From an uncultured Oligoflexia bacterium (GTDB lineage: Bacteria; Bdellovibrionota; Bacteriovoracia; Bacteriovoracales; Bacteriovoracaceae): a stretch of 64,000 bases of DNA. Shown piece by piece: positions 26,146 through 35,865 of this stretch. The notes beneath the pieces were generated by a model. That model saw only the letters and a list, made by a program, of their open reading frames with translations, was not told the origin of the DNA and did no database searches. The stretch spans positions 45,869 to 109,868 of the forward strand of contig CAJXPQ010000010.1 of assembly GCA_913058265.1 (NCBI GenBank), in the 5' to 3' direction. A program made the translations under genes and the position numbers. Each line of letters begins with the position of its first letter. Position 1 is the stretch's first letter.

Positions 26146-28140
26146 ATGCATAGTGACGCTTTCAAGGCCGCAATCCTCGCGGGTATACCAGAATCTTTGC
26201 CTGAGAAAAAAGAGTATGAAATTGAAATTAATCATGCACCAAAACGAAAAGATATCCTAGATAGTTCTGAGAAGAAACTTGCTCTTAAGAATGCACTTAG
26301 ATATTTCAAAAAAGAACTACATGAAGAATTACTTCCTGAGTTTAGATTCGAGCTTGAAACTTACGGCCGTATTTATATGTATCGCTATAGACCGGATTAT
26401 AAAATTCACGCAAGATCAATTGAAGATTATCCTCATAAATCTAAACAAGCGGCAGCGATCATGCTTATGCTTTCAAATAATTTAGACTATGCAGTTGCAC
26501 AACATCCTCATGAACTTATAACATACGGTGGGAACGGAGCTGTTTTTTCAAATTGGGCACAGTACTTACTAACAATGAAGTACTTGGCCACTATGACTGA
26601 TGAGCAAACATTAGTCTTATATTCTGGGCATCCAGCAGGGTTGTTCCCATCAAATGCAAATGCACCCAGAGTTGTGGTTACAAATGGGATGGTCATTCCA
26701 AATTATTCAAAGCCTGATGACTTAGAAAAATTTAATGCCTTAGGCGTAAGCCAGTATGGTCAAATGACTGCAGGCTCATTTATGTATATAGGGCCTCAAG
26801 GAATTGTTCACGGAACAACAATAACAGTGCTAAATGCCCTCAGAAAAATCCATGGACAGAAATCTGAAAATGGTGGAAGGCTTTTTGTCACTGCAGGACT
26901 TGGTGGGATGAGTGGCGCGCAACCTAAAGCAGCAGTTATTGCTGGCTGTATTGGAGTTGTTGCTGAGATTAATCCGAAAGCTGTTCATACTAGACACTCC
27001 CAAGGTTGGGTGGATGAAGTCTTTGAAAGCCTAGATGAACTGATTCCAAGAATAAAAAAAGCACAGACCAACAAAGAAGCCGTTTCACTTGCTTACCAAG
27101 GTAATATTGTTGAATTATGGGAGAGACTAGCAAGTGATAAAGTGACTGTAGATATTGGTTCAGATCAAACCTCTTTGCACAACCCTTGGGCCGGTGGCTA
27201 CTATCCTGTAGGTTTAGAGTTTGATGAAGCCAATGAGATGATGGCCAACAATCCAGAGCAGTTTAAGGTTGAGGTACAAAAAACACTTCTTCGTCATATC
27301 AATGCTATTAATGATTTATCCAATCAAGGGATGTATTTCTTTGACTACGGAAATGCTTTTCTGCTTGAAGCATTTCGTGCAGGCGCGGATATAAAAAGAG
27401 CTGATGGAGAGTTTATTTACCCAAGCTATGTTCAGGATATTATGGGACCAATGTGCTTTGATTATGGCTTTGGACCTTTTCGCTGGGTATGTACTTCCTC
27501 TGATGCAAAAGATCTAGAGCTTACTGATGAAATTGCTAAAGATGTACTCGTTAAATTAATGGAAGATTCTCCAGCAGAAATTAAACAACAAATGCAAGAT
27601 AATATAACTTGGATTGAGGGTGCTCAAGAGAATAAACTTGTTGTTGGTAGTCAGGCCCGTATACTTTACGCCGACTCCGACGGACGTATTGAAATAGCCC
27701 TTGCGTTTAATAAGGCGATTCGTGATGGAAAAATTAAATCACCTATTGTTTTAGGTCGAGATCATCATGATGTTTCAGGTACTGATTCTCCGTTTAGAGA
27801 GACTTCAAATATTTATGATGGCTCACGCTATACAGCTGATATGGCAGTTCAAAACTTTGTAGGTGACTCATTTCGTGGCGCTACTTGGATTTCACTACAT
27901 AACGGTGGAGGCGTTGGCTGGGGTGAAGTTATGAACGGTGGTTTTGGAATGGTTATTGATGGATCAGAAGAGTGTGATAAAAAAATTAAATCTATGCTTT
28001 TTTGGGATGTTAATAATGGCATTAACCGACGATCATGGGCAAGGAATGAAGGCGCAATATTTGCTATTAAGCGTGCAATGGAGAAGGAGCCTCTTTTGAA
28101 TGTTACAATACCTAATATAGTTAATGAAAATTTATTATAA
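26146..28140 (+). CDS. hutU: Urocanate hydratase (urocanase)
   Basis: Hydrates urocanate to imidazolonepropionate in histidine breakdown, using tightly bound NAD+. Signatures are YGGNGAVFSNW, LYSGHPAGLFPS, TAGLGGMSGAQPKAA (NAD loop), GSDQTSLHNP and NGGGVGWGEVMNGGFG. At 664 residues it is about 100 longer than the common bacterial 556-residue HutU and close to the animal-type enzyme; the extra sequence is at the N-terminus and in the middle. It has AAGGA before the ATG. The other hut genes are not adjacent. Confidence 0.95.
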   Translation: MHSDAFKAAILAGIPESLPEKKEYEIEINHAPKRKDILDSSEKKLALKNALRYFKKELHEELLPEFRFELETYGRIYMYRYRPDYKIHARSIEDYPHKSKQAAAIMLMLSNNLDYAVAQHPHELITYGGNGAVFSNWAQYLLTMKYLATMTDEQTLVLYSGHPAGLFPSNANAPRVVVTNGMVIPNYSKPDDLEKFNALGVSQYGQMTAGSFMYIGPQGIVHGTTITVLNALRKIHGQKSENGGRLFVTAGLGGMSGAQPKAAVIAGCIGVVAEINPKAVHTRHSQGWVDEVFESLDELIPRIKKAQTNKEAVSLAYQGNIVELWERLASDKVTVDIGSDQTSLHNPWAGGYYPVGLEFDEANEMMANNPEQFKVEVQKTLLRHINAINDLSNQGMYFFDYGNAFLLEAFRAGADIKRADGEFIYPSYVQDIMGPMCFDYGFGPFRWVCTSSDAKDLELTDEIAKDVLVKLMEDSPAEIKQQMQDNITWIEGAQENKLVVGSQARILYADSDGRIEIALAFNKAIRDGKIKSPIVLGRDHHDVSGTDSPFRETSNIYDGSRYTADMAVQNFVGDSFRGATWISLHNGGGVGWGEVMNGGFGMVIDGSEECDKKIKSMLFWDVNNGINRRSWARNEGAIFAIKRAMEKEPLLNVTIPNIVNENLL

Positions 28141-28149
28141 GGATCGTTT

Positions 28150-28701
28150 ATGAAAAAAATTGTATTTATTTTATTATCATTTTGTGTCGTTCCTTTTGCT
28201 CAGTCGTAAGTCGCCATTAAAACTTCACCTGTTTTATTTGCTGTCGGTGCATTGAACGCTGAAGTTGGTGTAGCTCTTGGAAGTAACTTATCAATCGCTG
28301 CCGGTGGATTAACATGGTCAGGGTCTCTTGACAGTGTTGAGACTGATGACTCTGTTAATTTTTCTGTAACCGAAGTTCATGGAAGGATTGATTATTGGTT
28401 CAGTGGTGCATACAAGCAAGGCTGGTATATTGGTGGTACTGTTTCAAATATGTCGATCAAGCTTAAGACAACTTAATCAGGTATTGAATATGAAGGTGAT
28501 ATTTCAGCAACAGGTATTCTTGGTCAATTTGGTTATCACTGGCAATGGGATAGCTTCTTTATTGATCTCGGAGCTAGAGCTGGAACATATAATTTTGATT
28601 CAAAATTAGAAGTTGAGGCGGATGATGGTTCTACTCAGGAAGAAGAAATACCAGCGATCAGTTCTGGTGGTCTTGAGTTTAATATTGGTTGGGTATTTTA
28701 A
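28150..28701 (+). pseudogene. Beta-barrel outer-membrane protein gene with two in-frame TAA stops
   Basis: A single frame of 184 codons runs from an ATG with AAGGA upstream to a TAA at 28699-28701. It starts with a signal peptide (KKIVFILLSFCVVPFAQ) and continues as barrel-like strands (EVGVALGSNLSIAAGG, YIGGTVSNMSIKL, GQFGYHWQWDSFFIDLGARAG), ending in ...GWVF with the terminal phenylalanine typical of outer-membrane proteins. It is interrupted by TAA at 28207-28209, right after the signal peptide, and at 28474-28476. No frameshift is present, so decay looks recent; CAA-to-TAA changes would explain both. It follows hutU by 9 bases. Confidence 0.8.
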
Positions 28702-28729
28702 AAGAAATAATTTAATCGAAAAATATATC

Positions 28730-28756
28730 GCCCCTCACTTGAGGGGCTTTTTTTTT
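28730..28756 (+). terminator. Strong intrinsic terminator
   Basis: GCCCCTC / GAGGGGC stem with a 4-base loop followed by nine T. It terminates the hutU/pseudogene transcript just before the convergent ampG stop codon at 28764. Confidence 0.9.
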
Positions 28757-28763
28757 GATGTTT

Positions 28764-30044
28764 TTAAAGTGACTTCGCTTCTTTATTCCATGGTGCTACC
28801 CAGAAAAGAAGTATCATTCCCGGAATAGCACAAACTGTGCAGATCAAAAAATAGCTGGTGTAACCGATGCCGGCAAAATAACTAGTACCTTCAATAAGAG
28901 CTCCGGCGACGACCCCTGTAAAAGCTTTTGGTAATGAGAAAAGGGAAGACAGTAGAGCAAGTTGAGTTCCAGTAAAGTTCTTACTTGTGTTAACTGCAAT
29001 ATAGGCCATCAAAGCTGCAGAGCCAAGGCCTACTCCGATATACTCAAATGCGACCACAACACCAAGCATATATACATTAGGTCCAACTTCGCTAAGTACT
29101 GCAAAGCCAAGAATGGATAACATTTGGACGACACCAAAAACCCATAATGATTTATTGATCCCAAGCTTAATCATTAAAATTCCACCAGCAAAGCCGCCAA
29201 TAATCATTGACCAAAGACCAACAACTTTTGCAACTGTACCAATGACTGTTTTTGTAAAACCAACATCAAGATAAAATGGCGTTATGAGAGTCGTGGCCAT
29301 TACATCTCCGAATTTATAAAAAAAGATAAATGCTAGAACCAAGATCCCGTGTTTTACTGTATCCCTCTTAAAAAATTCAACAAAAGGTCCAACTACAGCT
29401 TCCTTTAATGTTGTAGGGGGGGCAATTTCAGTTTCAATTTCATCAATCATGAGCGTATGAATAATCCCAACGAACATAAAGAGCGAGATAATAAGAAAGA
29501 CACTATTCCATGACATATAGTCGGCCATGATAAGTCCTAGACCCCCAGGAACAAACCCTGCAACTCTATAGGCATTGGCATAAAATGAGTTTCCAATTCC
29601 TAATTCAGAGTCAGGCAATAATTCTCTTCTATAAGCATCAAGTACTATATCTTGGGTCGCTGAAAAGAATCCAATAAGAAGTCCTAAGTAGAGAATATAA
29701 TCAATATGTTCTTGTGGCCGTAGATAGGCACAAGCTCCCATGGTAAGAATCAAAAATATTTGGGAAATAAGCATCCATCCTCTACGCCTCCCAAAGAAGG
29801 GAGGAACAAATCTATCAAGCAGTGGCGCCCAGACATATTTAAAAGAGTAGGGAAGTAGGACGAATCCAAAAAAACCTATTGTCTTAAGATCTACGCCCTC
29901 TGTTCTTAGCCATGCTGGAATTAATTGAGCGAGAAAGTAGAGAGGTAAACCGGAAGCAAATCCATTAAAGATACAAATAAGCATTCTTTTATTGAGAATA
30001 GCTTCTTTAATACTTACTTTCTTTTTAACAATTTCATCTGTCAT
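28764..30044 (-). CDS. ampG: AmpG-type major facilitator permease
   Basis: A 12-helix transporter of 426 residues. The AmpG hallmarks are near the N-terminus: FNGFASGLPLYFLAQLIPAWL, then LPYSFKYVWAPLLDRF, FGRRRGWM and GFFSATQDIVLDAYRRELL. AmpG imports anhydromuropeptides from peptidoglycan turnover. For a predatory bacterium this could also recover prey cell-wall pieces, which is speculation. It lies 9 bases after the fumarase beta gene and has AGGA before the ATG, so it is probably cotranscribed with it. Confidence 0.87.
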   Translation of the reverse strand: MTDEIVKKKVSIKEAILNKRMLICIFNGFASGLPLYFLAQLIPAWLRTEGVDLKTIGFFGFVLLPYSFKYVWAPLLDRFVPPFFGRRRGWMLISQIFLILTMGACAYLRPQEHIDYILYLGLLIGFFSATQDIVLDAYRRELLPDSELGIGNSFYANAYRVAGFVPGGLGLIMADYMSWNSVFLIISLFMFVGIIHTLMIDEIETEIAPPTTLKEAVVGPFVEFFKRDTVKHGILVLAFIFFYKFGDVMATTLITPFYLDVGFTKTVIGTVAKVVGLWSMIIGGFAGGILMIKLGINKSLWVFGVVQMLSILGFAVLSEVGPNVYMLGVVVAFEYIGVGLGSAALMAYIAVNTSKNFTGTQLALLSSLFSLPKAFTGVVAGALIEGTSYFAGIGYTSYFLICTVCAIPGMILLFWVAPWNKEAKSL

Positions 30045-30053
30045 AAAATCCTA

Positions 30054-30623
30054 TTATAATAATTCTTGTAGCTTTTTGTTTGAAATTTCATCGATTTCTT
30101 TGTGCAGAGAATTTCCGTGAGAATCCATCGTAATAACAACAGGGAAATCTTCAACTGTAAGTTCCCAGATTGCCTCAGGTGAACCAAGATCTCTCCAATA
30201 GACATTATCTACACTTTTTATTCTTTCCGCTAAAACCTGTGCCGCTCCACCAATAGCATGCATGTAAACACAACCATAATCTTGACAGCCTTTGAGTGTT
30301 TTAGGACCCATGCCACCTTTACCAATGACTCCGATAATACCGTAATCTCGCATAACTTCCCATTGGTAGGGTTCTTCTCTAATAGAAGTCGTTGGGCCTG
30401 CAGCTGTGACTTCAAAAGATCCATCCTTGTGCTCTAGGACAACTGGCCCGCAATGATAAATGATTTGATTCGTTAAATCGATTGGTGGTTTTGTTCCAGT
30501 ATGAATTCTGTGGTGAACGGCATCTCTACCTGTGTACATCTTTCCAGAGATGAGAACCATATCTCCAACTTTTAAATCTTTAACGTCTTCCTTTTTAAAG
30601 GGATAGTCTAATCTTTTCATCAC
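30054..30623 (-). CDS. Fumarate hydratase class I, beta subunit
   Basis: This is the C-terminal half of the oxygen-sensitive iron-sulfur fumarase, encoded as a separate 189-residue subunit. Motifs are SGKMYTGRDAVHHRI, IYHCGPVV, AAGPTTSIRE, GKGGMGPKTLKGC and VYMHAIGGAAQVL. With the alpha subunit encoded 5 bases upstream it forms the enzyme that interconverts fumarate and malate. The related L-tartrate dehydratase has the same layout, but a TCA role fits the nearby sucAB-lpd better. Confidence 0.9.
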   Translation of the reverse strand: MMKRLDYPFKKEDVKDLKVGDMVLISGKMYTGRDAVHHRIHTGTKPPIDLTNQIIYHCGPVVLEHKDGSFEVTAAGPTTSIREEPYQWEVMRDYGIIGVIGKGGMGPKTLKGCQDYGCVYMHAIGGAAQVLAERIKSVDNVYWRDLGSPEAIWELTVEDFPVVITMDSHGNSLHKEIDEISNKKLQELL

Positions 30624-30628
30624 TTATC

Positions 30629-31564
30629 CTAGTATAACCATTTTGAAATAGTATTATTTGTTTTCAGAGAAACACCTTGTCGTCTAAAGGCCCAACACAT
30701 ATACGAAATTGAAACATAGTACGACGCTGGCAGGCGATTGAGGTGACTAATTTTACAACCAAGTAAAGTTGTTTTTCCACCAAAGCCCATAGGTCCTATG
30801 CCAAGTTTATTTGCAGTTTTTACAATATCTTTTTCAAGGTCATCAAGTTCCTTTATTGGATTTGTATCTGTCATCAATCTTAAGAGTTGATCTTTGGCAT
30901 GAATGTGACCAGTTCCTCTATCACCACCAATACAAACACCAAGTGTTCCTGGCCCACAACCTCTACCTTGTGCTTTTTGAATAGCATCAAGGATTACTTT
31001 TCTCACACCAGCTAAATCTCTACCAGCTTCTAGCGGAGTGTTTGGTAAAGCGTATTGTGCTCCAACATTTTCACAGCCTCCACCTTTAAGCATACACTTT
31101 ATATCAATTCCTTTTTTCTTATGTTCGATAAAATGAAATTGAGGGTGGCCATTGCCAACGTTCATGGTGTCGTTCTTACCAGTAAGTGAATCTACAGAAT
31201 TTTGTCTTAAGTATCCAAGCTTCGTGGCCTTAACAACAGCTTTCTCACAGATCTTTCTGAATTTTAATTGGAAAAAACCTGGTGGGTGATAAACTTTAAT
31301 GACTATGGTTCCAGTATCTTGGCAGATAGGTTGAGACTTTGTTTCTGCAAGCTTTATATTCTTATCAATAATCTGCATAGCATATTGTGCGCTGGTATCT
31401 TTTTGTTCCCTGTGAAGTGCATCAAGTACAACTTCTTGAATATCGTCTGGTAGCACAGTTGAAGTAATTCTTAAAAGTTCTAGAATAGAATCATGAAGAT
31501 TTTTATCAGTATTTTCAGGCTTACTCTTTGTGAATTTTTTAGTGGCCTTCTTTTTCTTTGCCAT
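30629..31564 (-). CDS. Fumarate hydratase class I, alpha subunit
   Basis: The 311-residue [4Fe-4S] subunit. It carries QPICQDTGT (Cys81), MLKGGGCENVG, RGCGPGTLGVCIGGDRG and GFGGKTTLLGCKI, which include the likely cluster ligands. The N-terminus is unusually lysine-rich (MAKKKKATKKFTKSK). It has an AAGGA ribosome site and is first in fumarase alpha-beta-ampG. Fumarase is more likely than tartrate dehydratase by context; the sequence alone does not separate them fully. Confidence 0.9.
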   Translation of the reverse strand: MAKKKKATKKFTKSKPENTDKNLHDSILELLRITSTVLPDDIQEVVLDALHREQKDTSAQYAMQIIDKNIKLAETKSQPICQDTGTIVIKVYHPPGFFQLKFRKICEKAVVKATKLGYLRQNSVDSLTGKNDTMNVGNGHPQFHFIEHKKKGIDIKCMLKGGGCENVGAQYALPNTPLEAGRDLAGVRKVILDAIQKAQGRGCGPGTLGVCIGGDRGTGHIHAKDQLLRLMTDTNPIKELDDLEKDIVKTANKLGIGPMGFGGKTTLLGCKISHLNRLPASYYVSISYMCWAFRRQGVSLKTNNTISKWLY

Positions 31565-31648
31565 GTGTAGTTCCTTATTAAATATTTAATACTTAATAGT
31601 AACAAGAGAATGAGTTGTTTTGAAGTGATAATTAATATTATATTATTG

Positions 31649-32982
31649 CTATGCGTTTTTTGTGTGAAGTAATTTTAGTTTGAAGAAAAACGTTATTTCA
31701 TCTTTATTGGATATAACTTCGATGGTGGTTGCCATATCTTTAGCTGCCAGTTGATCGTTGGTGAGTCCGAGAGCCCTTAACTGCGTACTGGCCTTTGTAG
31801 TATAGAGGGTATTAAAGATATTCTTGAGATTATCTTTAGGAATTTCGGCATCTAAGTCAGTGATTGATACTATTAGTTGATCATCTTCGACGTAAAGACT
31901 CATGTTAATTTCTTTAAAATCTTTTTTTCTCGATGGCATTAGTTACAATCGATCTTATAATGGACTCAATGACCGTTGGTATGTATTCAACAATGGGTTT
32001 ACACGATGTTTTGTGAATATTTATATTTATATTTTCATTCGTAAATTTATTTTTAATTTTGTTGAAGGAGTTTAGGATTTCTGATGTTGGATCTCCAGTA
32101 GTCAATGGAGTGACTTCTCTTTTAGAGGTAAGACTTTGAAGTTCCTCTGCAACAAGGTTTATTCTTTGTTGACTTGCTTCAAGCTTGTCAAAATATTTTG
32201 AGAACTCATCCGAGTTCATCTTCGACTTAAGAATCCTTATCTGAGCTAAAGAAATGGTTAGAGGGTTATTAATTTCATGTGCAAGCTGTTTTACAAGTGT
32301 CGATATTTGTTTTTGTGCTCCTAATTCAATTTCCCTACTTTTATTTTCAAGATTTATTTTATTTAGTTTGTTTAGCTCCAAGACATGCTTTAGTCTCGAT
32401 CTCACAAAAAAGATAAGACCCAAGAAAGTCATTAAAAAAAGGTGACATTGAAATCTAGTAAAAATTCTCATCTAAATTCTTCTGCCGTTGGCCAGGTGAA
32501 AGCGATTAGTCCGAAATAATCGGCCCCAAAGCATATAAAAGGTAAGGTAGTAAAGAGCAGGTACATGCAAGTGGCAGTTCTTAGCCCAAACATAAAGCCG
32601 GCAATTATAATGATCGCAGAGTTGTAGAAGAATGCCCCTTCAAATACTCCCCAGTTGTATATAATATGGGGGGTACTATTAATTGGCCGATTCCTGCACT
32701 TATGGCTATAAGGCCTGAGCTCTTAATATTATTGGTTCTCTTAAACCAAAAAAGGGAGATAATAAGAATTAAGATGCCTGAGAGATAGAAGAATATATGA
32801 GCTGTAGTAGCAGATGCCTTAGATAAGTTTACCATTGTGATAAAACCTAGAAGAAGGATGACACTTGCTACAATTAGAATAAAGAAACTTAATTGCCTTC
32901 TTTCATCTAGCGATAGCTCTTGATATTTAGACTCTTGAATAGATATCTTGGAAATTTTATCTAATAGCTTGCTGTTACTCAT
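31649..32982 (-). pseudogene. Decayed membrane-bound sensor histidine kinase
   Basis: Three reading-frame segments together make one kinase. Segment 1 (32982 down to about 32668) has several membrane helices. After a six-base G run (32668-32673, plus strand) the coherent protein continues in another frame as further helices (GAFFYNSAIIIIAGFMFGL...) until a TGA at 32468-32470. After a seven-base A run (32434-32440) it continues as the phospho-acceptor domain with LAHEINNPL. After a seven-base T run (31922-31928) the ATPase domain continues, with a degraded glycine box. Three homopolymer slips plus one nonsense codon mark a dead gene; a sequencing artefact could explain single slips but hardly all. 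Confidence 0.85.
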
Positions 32983-33052
32983 CGTTCAATATTCTTTCTT
33001 ATATTCACATATAACTGTACATTAAATTTATCTCGTGTTACGTTGCGTTAAT

Positions 33053-35494
33053 ATGAAATCTGAACTTCTATTACCTGCCGGTAATTATCAAATGTGCCTA
33101 GCTGCGATCCATAATGGAGCTGACGCTATTTACGTGGGAATGCCTGGCTTTAATGCTAGAGGCCGCTCTCATGATCATGAATTTGAAGAGCTGCAAGAAA
33201 TTATTGAGACTTGCCACTTGTACGGAGTAAAGGTCCATGTGGCATTTAATATTCTTATTTTTGAAAATGAAATCACTAAAGCGCTTGAAGCTCTTGATCA
33301 AGCAATAAAGTTATCACCTGATGCTTTTATCGTTCAGGACATTGGGATGGCCAGCTTAATTAGAGCGCGCTATCCCCAGATGGTAATTCATGGCTCTACT
33401 CAGATGAGCATTACTAACCATGAAGCGATAAACTTATTAGATGATCTAAATATTCAGAGATTTGTACTTGGAAGAGAAAACTCTATTGATGAGATTAAGC
33501 TTATTAAGGCGAAAACGAATAAAGAACTGGAAGTATTTGTACACGGTGCTTTATGTGTGGCCTACTCTGGACAATGCTTCACCTCTGAATCTTTGGGTGG
33601 AAGATCTGCTAATAGAGGACAATGCGCTCAATCTTGCAGGTTTAACTATGATCTCTATGTTGATAATGAAAAAAAGGAACTTGCCGGTCTTGAGTACTTA
33701 GTCTCTCCCAAAGATCTTTGTGGTATTGAAGAAGTTCCACAACTTCAGGAGATAGGAGTAGAATCTTTTAAGGTTGAAGGAAGACTAAAATCTGCTGAAT
33801 ACGTTGCTACTGTTGCAAGTTCATATCGTAAAGCGATTAATGGAAACTCAGATTCTTTAAAAACTGATATCGAAGATATGTCAGTGGCCTACTCACGAGG
33901 TTTTTATAGTGGCTGGCTTAACGGTGTTGCCCATCAGGAATTAGTTAGTGGTGATTATAAATCACACAGAGGTCATGCTTTAGGTCAGATTAAAGATATT
34001 AAAAGCAATAAAATCATAATTGAATCAGAAACCAACCTATCCAATGGAGATGGTGTTCTTATCTTAGATAAGAATAATGAAGAAATTGGCGACAAGATTT
34101 ACTTTTGTAAACTTCATCAAGGTCGCTGGACCATCGAGCTATCACCTATATTTAACTTAAAAAAGATAAAGATTGGCAGCGATATTTATCTAAATAGAAA
34201 AGAATCAATTATAAAGAGTACTAAGAAATCTATTCAAGATCGTGACTTCAAAAAAAGAATACCTATCATCGTAAAGCTCTTAGCAAAGATTGATTCTGCA
34301 TTAGAAGTAATTGTTTTAGATGGAACAAATACTCTTTCATTTACTCCTGATAATAAAATCGAGCAGGCGAGTAACCGACCTGTTACTCAAGAAGATTTTT
34401 TTAATACTATAAAGGGATTGTCCCATACAGCTTATGAGCTTAGTGCTCTCTCTCTTGAAGGCGATACAAATATCTTTTTACATAGCCGAGATATTAAAAG
34501 AGTCAAACAAGAAATAGTTGAAAGACTTAATGATATGCGTATTAAAAATATACCTTTCACGCCATTGGATATGACTAGGCCAGATAAGCCAATAGTTAAA
34601 ACTATTACCGATGCTAAATTAAATATATTACTAAGGACTAAATCTCAGTTAGAGAGTTTACTGTCTGGTATGGATGACTTTTCTAATGTTGAGTATATTA
34701 TTCTCGATTACGAATTTGGAAAAGATTATTTCTCCTCTGTTAAGCTTCTCAAAGAGAAACAAGTTCCTGTTGCCATTGCTACAACGAGAATCTTAAAACC
34801 AAATGAGTACCATAACTTTAAATTAATTGAGCGCTGTGAACCAGATGCTATTTTGGTCAGAAATTTAGGTGCATTAAATTATTTCATGGATTACAACTTT
34901 AAATTACTTAGTGATTTTTCATTAAACGTATCCAACTCATATACATATAATTATTTAGCATCCAAGGGTCTTTCTTCAATATGTATGTCGTATGATATGA
35001 ATATCGATCACTTAAATAGCATGTTGGACAATATTGATAATTCAAAAACAGAAATTACTATTCATCAGTATATGCCTGAGTTTCATATGGAACATTGTGT
35101 TTTTGCCGCCTTCATGAGTAAGGGAAATAGTTTCAAAGACTGTGGAAAACCATGTGAGAAGCATGAAGTTCATCTGAAAGACATGTATGGTAACCGACAC
35201 GAAATAAAAGCCGACCAAGAATGTCGGAACACAATGTTTAACGCTACGGCTCAAAGCACCATCAAATATTTAGATGATTGGAAGAAAGTGGGTGTTAGCT
35301 TATATCGCTTTGAGGCGCTACACGAGGAAGGTGCTGATTTACTTATCAAAATCAATACATATCTCGACCTAATCAGATCCAGAGTTTCTGTTAATGAGGC
35401 GTATAGTAGGCTTGGAAAGATAGAGTCATATGGACTTGGTATTGGACAGCTTGATAAGACTAAGCAGTACCAAGATAGAAAAAAGAAATCTTAG
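33053..35494 (+). CDS. Peptidase U32-family protein, RlhA-like RNA hydroxylase candidate
   Basis: I start at ATG 33053 (MKSELLLPAGNYQ), matching the family N-terminus; an in-frame GTG lies 18 bases upstream. The 813 residues have the U32 barrel (GADAIYVG, EVFVHGALCVAYSGQC, SANRGQCAQSCR, SPKDLCGIEEVP, FKVEGR) and a C-terminal repeat of the fold with its own cysteines (MEHCVFAAF, DCGKPCEKH, DQECRNTMFN). RlhA and TrhP, the characterised U32 members, hydroxylate 23S rRNA or tRNA bases. It is longer than RlhA (about 650). Function by family: RNA modification is likelier than protease activity. Confidence 0.8.
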   Translation: MKSELLLPAGNYQMCLAAIHNGADAIYVGMPGFNARGRSHDHEFEELQEIIETCHLYGVKVHVAFNILIFENEITKALEALDQAIKLSPDAFIVQDIGMASLIRARYPQMVIHGSTQMSITNHEAINLLDDLNIQRFVLGRENSIDEIKLIKAKTNKELEVFVHGALCVAYSGQCFTSESLGGRSANRGQCAQSCRFNYDLYVDNEKKELAGLEYLVSPKDLCGIEEVPQLQEIGVESFKVEGRLKSAEYVATVASSYRKAINGNSDSLKTDIEDMSVAYSRGFYSGWLNGVAHQELVSGDYKSHRGHALGQIKDIKSNKIIIESETNLSNGDGVLILDKNNEEIGDKIYFCKLHQGRWTIELSPIFNLKKIKIGSDIYLNRKESIIKSTKKSIQDRDFKKRIPIIVKLLAKIDSALEVIVLDGTNTLSFTPDNKIEQASNRPVTQEDFFNTIKGLSHTAYELSALSLEGDTNIFLHSRDIKRVKQEIVERLNDMRIKNIPFTPLDMTRPDKPIVKTITDAKLNILLRTKSQLESLLSGMDDFSNVEYIILDYEFGKDYFSSVKLLKEKQVPVAIATTRILKPNEYHNFKLIERCEPDAILVRNLGALNYFMDYNFKLLSDFSLNVSNSYTYNYLASKGLSSICMSYDMNIDHLNSMLDNIDNSKTEITIHQYMPEFHMEHCVFAAFMSKGNSFKDCGKPCEKHEVHLKDMYGNRHEIKADQECRNTMFNATAQSTIKYLDDWKKVGVSLYRFEALHEEGADLLIKINTYLDLIRSRVSVNEAYSRLGKIESYGLGIGQLDKTKQYQDRKKKS

Positions 35495-35553
35495 CTTTAC
35501 TTTCTTACGCATCCCTATATAAAATTATAAGAAAATAACAGAGGATTAAAAAT

Positions 35554-35853
35554 ATGAAAAAATTTATTGTTTTAGCGCTTATGGTTCTTTCTGCAAACTT
35601 CGCATCTGCTGATACTTCAGTTTGGCCTAGAATTACTGTTTGGCCTACCGGTGTAGATGTTTGGGTTGATAACTATTCAGATAGAGATGTTAACTGTTCA
35701 GGTACAATATTCATGTATAAAGATTCTGGTAGAACTCAGACTGAATTTTTTAATGCCAGAGTATTCGCAAGATCAAACTCTTATAGAAGATATTTTAACT
35801 ATGACTCAAATGACAGAATAAGAAATGCAAATCATTCTATTACTTGTTACTAA
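35554..35853 (+). CDS. Small secreted protein of unknown function
   Basis: 99 residues with a signal peptide (MKKFIVLALMVLSANFASA) and an AGAGGA ribosome site. The mature 80 residues are rich in aromatic residues (WPRITVWPTGVDVWVDNY) and Arg/Asn, with two cysteines (VNCSG and the penultimate Cys in ITCY) that could form a disulfide. The repeating V-W-P wording suggests short beta strands. No family recognised. A terminator follows within 25 bases, so it is monocistronic. Confidence 0.75.
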   Translation: MKKFIVLALMVLSANFASADTSVWPRITVWPTGVDVWVDNYSDRDVNCSGTIFMYKDSGRTQTEFFNARVFARSNSYRRYFNYDSNDRIRNANHSITCY

Positions 35854-35865
35854 AATAGATATAAA

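Noticed and set aside
28207..28476. Stop-codon readthrough or recoding of the two TAA codons
   Set aside because: TAA is the common stop of intact neighbours, and no recoding element is visible; recent mutation is more likely.
31922..31928. Programmed frameshift at the seven-base run in the kinase gene
   Set aside because: Two other frame changes and a nonsense codon interrupt the same gene, so decay is the simpler explanation.
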